Below, piece after piece: positions 62,259-64,000 of a stretch of 64,000 bases of DNA. Positions within the stretch are counted from its first letter, which is position 1. Each line of letters starts with the position of its first letter. The stretch lies in assembly GCA_028023455.1 (NCBI GenBank), contig JAQFVV010000143.1, positions 3,101,301 to 3,165,300 on the forward strand. Reading direction: 5' to 3'. Source of the DNA: Epiperipatus broadwayi. Taxonomy: Eukaryota; Onychophora; Udeonychophora; Euonychophora; Peripatidae. The position numbers and the translations under genes are program-made. The notes beneath the pieces are model-generated. The model ran no database searches. It was not told the origin of the DNA and saw only the letters and a program-made list of their open reading frames with translations.

Positions 62259-62434
62259 GTGTTGAAGTTGTTACAAGTAGAGCATATTTTCGAGATACAG
62301 ACTTTACTGTTGGATTAAAAAATGGGGTTCTTGTATTGATTGGTGCAATTTTAGCCTTTTGCATGGAATTTTCAGAATTTTTATTAATTAGACAAACTTC
62401 CAGCTTAACATTAAATATTGCGGGAATTTTTAAA
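62259..62434 (+). CDS. SLC35C2: SLC35C2 exon (TSSLTLxIAGIFK segment)
   Basis: A 176-base exon after a ctattttag acceptor, with a gtaagc donor. After the split Gly it reads VEVVTSRAYFRDTDF, then a helix (LKNGVLVLIGAILAFCMEF), then SEFLLIRQTSSLTLNIAGIFK. S-E-F-L-L-x-x-x-T-S-S-L-T-L-x-I-A-G-I-F-K is the most conserved C-terminal motif of SLC35C2-type transporters. The exon ends in phase 0 after the Lys; the family continues with E-V-C-T-L-L-L, which I do not find before position 64000. Confidence 0.96.
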
Positions 62435-63329
62435 GTAAGCTTCATTAATCATTTTATTGCTGATTCACATTTCATGAATACATTTTATGACTTACATTAT
62501 ACAGACACTGATTATTTTTATTTAAGATTAAGTGATAGGAAAGGCAATTAAAAAAAAACAACAACAGTCTTATTATTTTCTAGAATGTATTAGATTTGTA
62601 TTATTATAATCACATATTTCCTTAATAAAAACAGGTTTATTTATTTTTTTGTCAGGCTGCCCCTGTATTTACTTCCAGCATCTCTCTTCAAATGAAAATA
62701 GCTGTAATGTTGTATAAGATATCAAATAATTTATATTTGTTTATCCCCATTTTTTTTCCTACTTATATTGTAAAATTGTATTCAGATTTAAGAAACTATT
62801 GGTCCAAAATATTGTTTACATCTTTAGATGATTTTATTTTAGAAATTGACTTCAAAGAATATTTCCATCAAGTTTAGTTTTAGTTGTATAAATAATTTAT
62901 TATTTGCAATTGTTATTAAAATTAATTGTTTTCACACTGGAAGAATTTTTTTTTCTTATATATGAAAGAAAAAAAATATTTTTATTCTAATATTCAAAAT
63001 AATTAGATGTTTTTTTTTAATGAAAAAAAATCAAAATTAATAATCTTATAAAGAATACTATTATAAATAGTAAAATGTGTTTAGTGAATATTTTTATGGT
63101 AGTGTTGCATACTGACTGATTATATACTTGTTAATAAAGATACATATATATGTGTCTATAGAGCTGGTTAGTATGGGCATTGTTGAGTCACTCTAGACAT
63201 AATTATATGCAGACAGTAGAAGCAGATACATATTCTCATTTGTGTAGCATTAATTTCTAACAATATGCAAATTAGTAAAGTTATAAAATTACCATATAAT
63301 TCTATAATTAAAAATCACTTCTTTTCTTT

Positions 63330-64000
63330 TCAAAAACTTTATTTGATGTATATATATATCCACTTATTTCCAACATTTCGACTATCTTTACTTTATAGTC
63401 ATTTTCAAGGATCTAGAAAAAACATTACATTATAAACAAACTTCACATAATAAAAACAAAAATAATCAAAAACAATATAAAGCATATAAACCCCATAAAA
63501 TTTAAAAATAAATAAAATACATTAAAATCAATTAAATTAAAAACACAAAACATACACCACACTTACTTGACTCCCTTCTCAAAAAACTTTCCCTTTTTAC
63601 ATTTTTTATCCAAAAAACCGAATTGTTACAATAAAAAACTTATTTCCTTTTTCTTTCTTATATACTTCAAAAATGAATTTATTTCCAAAAATAATTCTTT
63701 ATTCATGTCTTATCCAATTCTATTTAAAACAGATTTATATCTTTTTATATATAAACTCTCTTTTACCATTCTTTCTTTATACAATCTAACCCCCTCCAAC
63801 ATTTTAATCTTAAAATCTGTATGTCCAATTTCCTTACTATGTATATTTACATTAGAATTCCTATCTCTCAAATGCTGTTTCAATCTTGTCTCTAATTTGT
63901 TCTTTGTTGTACCAATATATGATACATCTTTATTCTCTTTTTACAATCCAAACATTCTATTTTATAAATACCATTCATGTTTTCAACATTCCTATTTCTT
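63330..64000 (-). mobile_element. Penelope-like retroelement, 3' part, cut by window edge
   Basis: Minus strand: GIY half NGIYKIECLDCKK at about 63980-63940, then after a frameshift the YIG half VSYIGTTKNKLETRLKQHL. RDRNSNVNIHSKEIGHTDFK and the tail KERMVKESLYIKRYKSVLN follow (to about 63720). The 3' segment has a hairpin GACUAU-ACUUU-like loop-AUAGUC (63400-63380) followed by GAAAUGUUGG. The RT must lie beyond 64000. It is a different lineage from the element at 17660 but has the same layout. Confidence 0.8.
63376..63406 (-). other. Conserved hairpin plus GAAA at Penelope-like 3' end
   Basis: A six-base-pair perfect stem followed immediately by GAAAUG. A similar arrangement (hairpin then GAAAC) ends the element at 17660 (17689-17671) and the SINE at 54440. 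It resembles part of a hammerhead (stem II and GAAA) but lacks a recognisable CUGANGA and stem I, so I do not call it a ribozyme. Confidence 0.35.

Larger units (their letters stand above)
6913..62434 (+). other. SLC35C2: SLC35C2-like gene, internal part (four exons, three introns)
   Basis: This is the span of one host gene. Four short open segments, each bounded by AG and GT, encode consecutive blocks of SLC35C2, a multi-pass member of the nucleotide-sugar/triose-phosphate transporter superfamily. In vertebrates the protein is a Golgi/ERGIC protein linked to Notch fucosylation. Splice phases agree throughout: exon 1 ends in phase 0, exon 2 ends and exon 3 begins with a Gly codon split after one base, exon 3 does the same with exon 4, and exon 4 ends in phase 0. 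Introns are 6986-19695, 19865-43241 and 43326-62258. The upstream exons (N-terminal helices) and the last exon or exons lie outside the window; I searched 1-6912 and 62435-64000 by eye without finding them. Almost everything else in the window is intronic repeat. Confidence 0.93.

Noticed and set aside
62641-62690. Possible extra exon after a gtcag acceptor (GCTGCCCCTGTATTTACTTCC)
   Set aside because: Translation (AAPVFTSS) does not match the expected SLC35C2 continuation E-V-C-T-L and no donor fits.
63376-63406. Hammerhead ribozyme at the Penelope-like 3' end
   Set aside because: A stem and GAAA are present but not the CUGANGA core or a stem I partner.

Overview
The window is a very AT-rich stretch of animal nuclear DNA, about three quarters A+T by eye. 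It lies inside one host gene on the + strand whose introns are packed with mobile elements. The host gene is an orthologue of SLC35C2, a nucleotide-sugar-transporter-like membrane protein. Four consecutive coding exons are visible (6913-6985, 19696-19864, 43242-43325, 62259-62434). Their phases match, and they are separated by introns of about 12.7, 23.4 and 18.9 kb. The start and end of the gene lie outside the window. The composition, long introns and element types (RTE LINEs, Penelope-like elements, Merlin, a tRNA-like SINE) point to an invertebrate; I cannot name the species.

The most striking content is a family of small non-coding repeats, here called Rz, at eight places (173-423, 1430-1515, 4971-5455, 20259-20778, 25424-26069, 31817-31950, 38253-41327, 56285-56461). 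Complete copies are built head-to-head, so they look like foldback elements. The arms carry a conserved hammerhead-ribozyme-like motif: C-U-G-A-N-G-A, a short hairpin, GAA, a palindromic six-base stem III (ACUAGU), and flanks that pair as stem I. Four copies have exact flanking direct repeats of different lengths (12, 13, 13 and 17 bp). Two more have weaker 9-10 bp repeats. Variable target-site duplications and ribozymes resemble the retrozyme class of non-autonomous retroelements. Copies in head-to-head arrays, up to a 3 kb array of about eight roughly 450-bp units, are unusual for that class. A second, diverged subfamily (about 4381-4640 and 61735-61960) includes a very clean hammerhead at 4407-4445 on the minus strand.

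Other elements fall in order as follows. There are five pieces of one RTE-type LINE: 1-104, 7780-8103, 26123-29520, 34446-35390 and 56741-60000. The copy at 26123-29520 is almost intact apart from two single-base indels in A-runs. Two older, decayed LINEs lie at 29530-31460 and 35690-37990. Penelope-like elements with GIY-YIG endonuclease remnants lie at 17660-19010 and 63330-64000. A large LTR-like repeat occurs twice (9006-10195 and 21920-23203), with a third small piece at 13708-13790. A degraded Merlin transposon (51367-52594) keeps long inverted ends, an exact 8-bp target duplication and the DDE residues. A tRNA-like SINE lies near 54440-54660. Several palindromes and tandem duplications fill further intron space.

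The parts are linked mainly as host and parasites. The RTE or Penelope machinery could have moved the Rz elements, whose 3' tail resembles the RTE tail. Rz ribozymes on the + strand at 20606, 25853 and 40308 would be transcribed inside SLC35C2 introns, as probably would the one at 5249. The inverted Rz array could fold into long double-stranded RNA in the same pre-mRNA.
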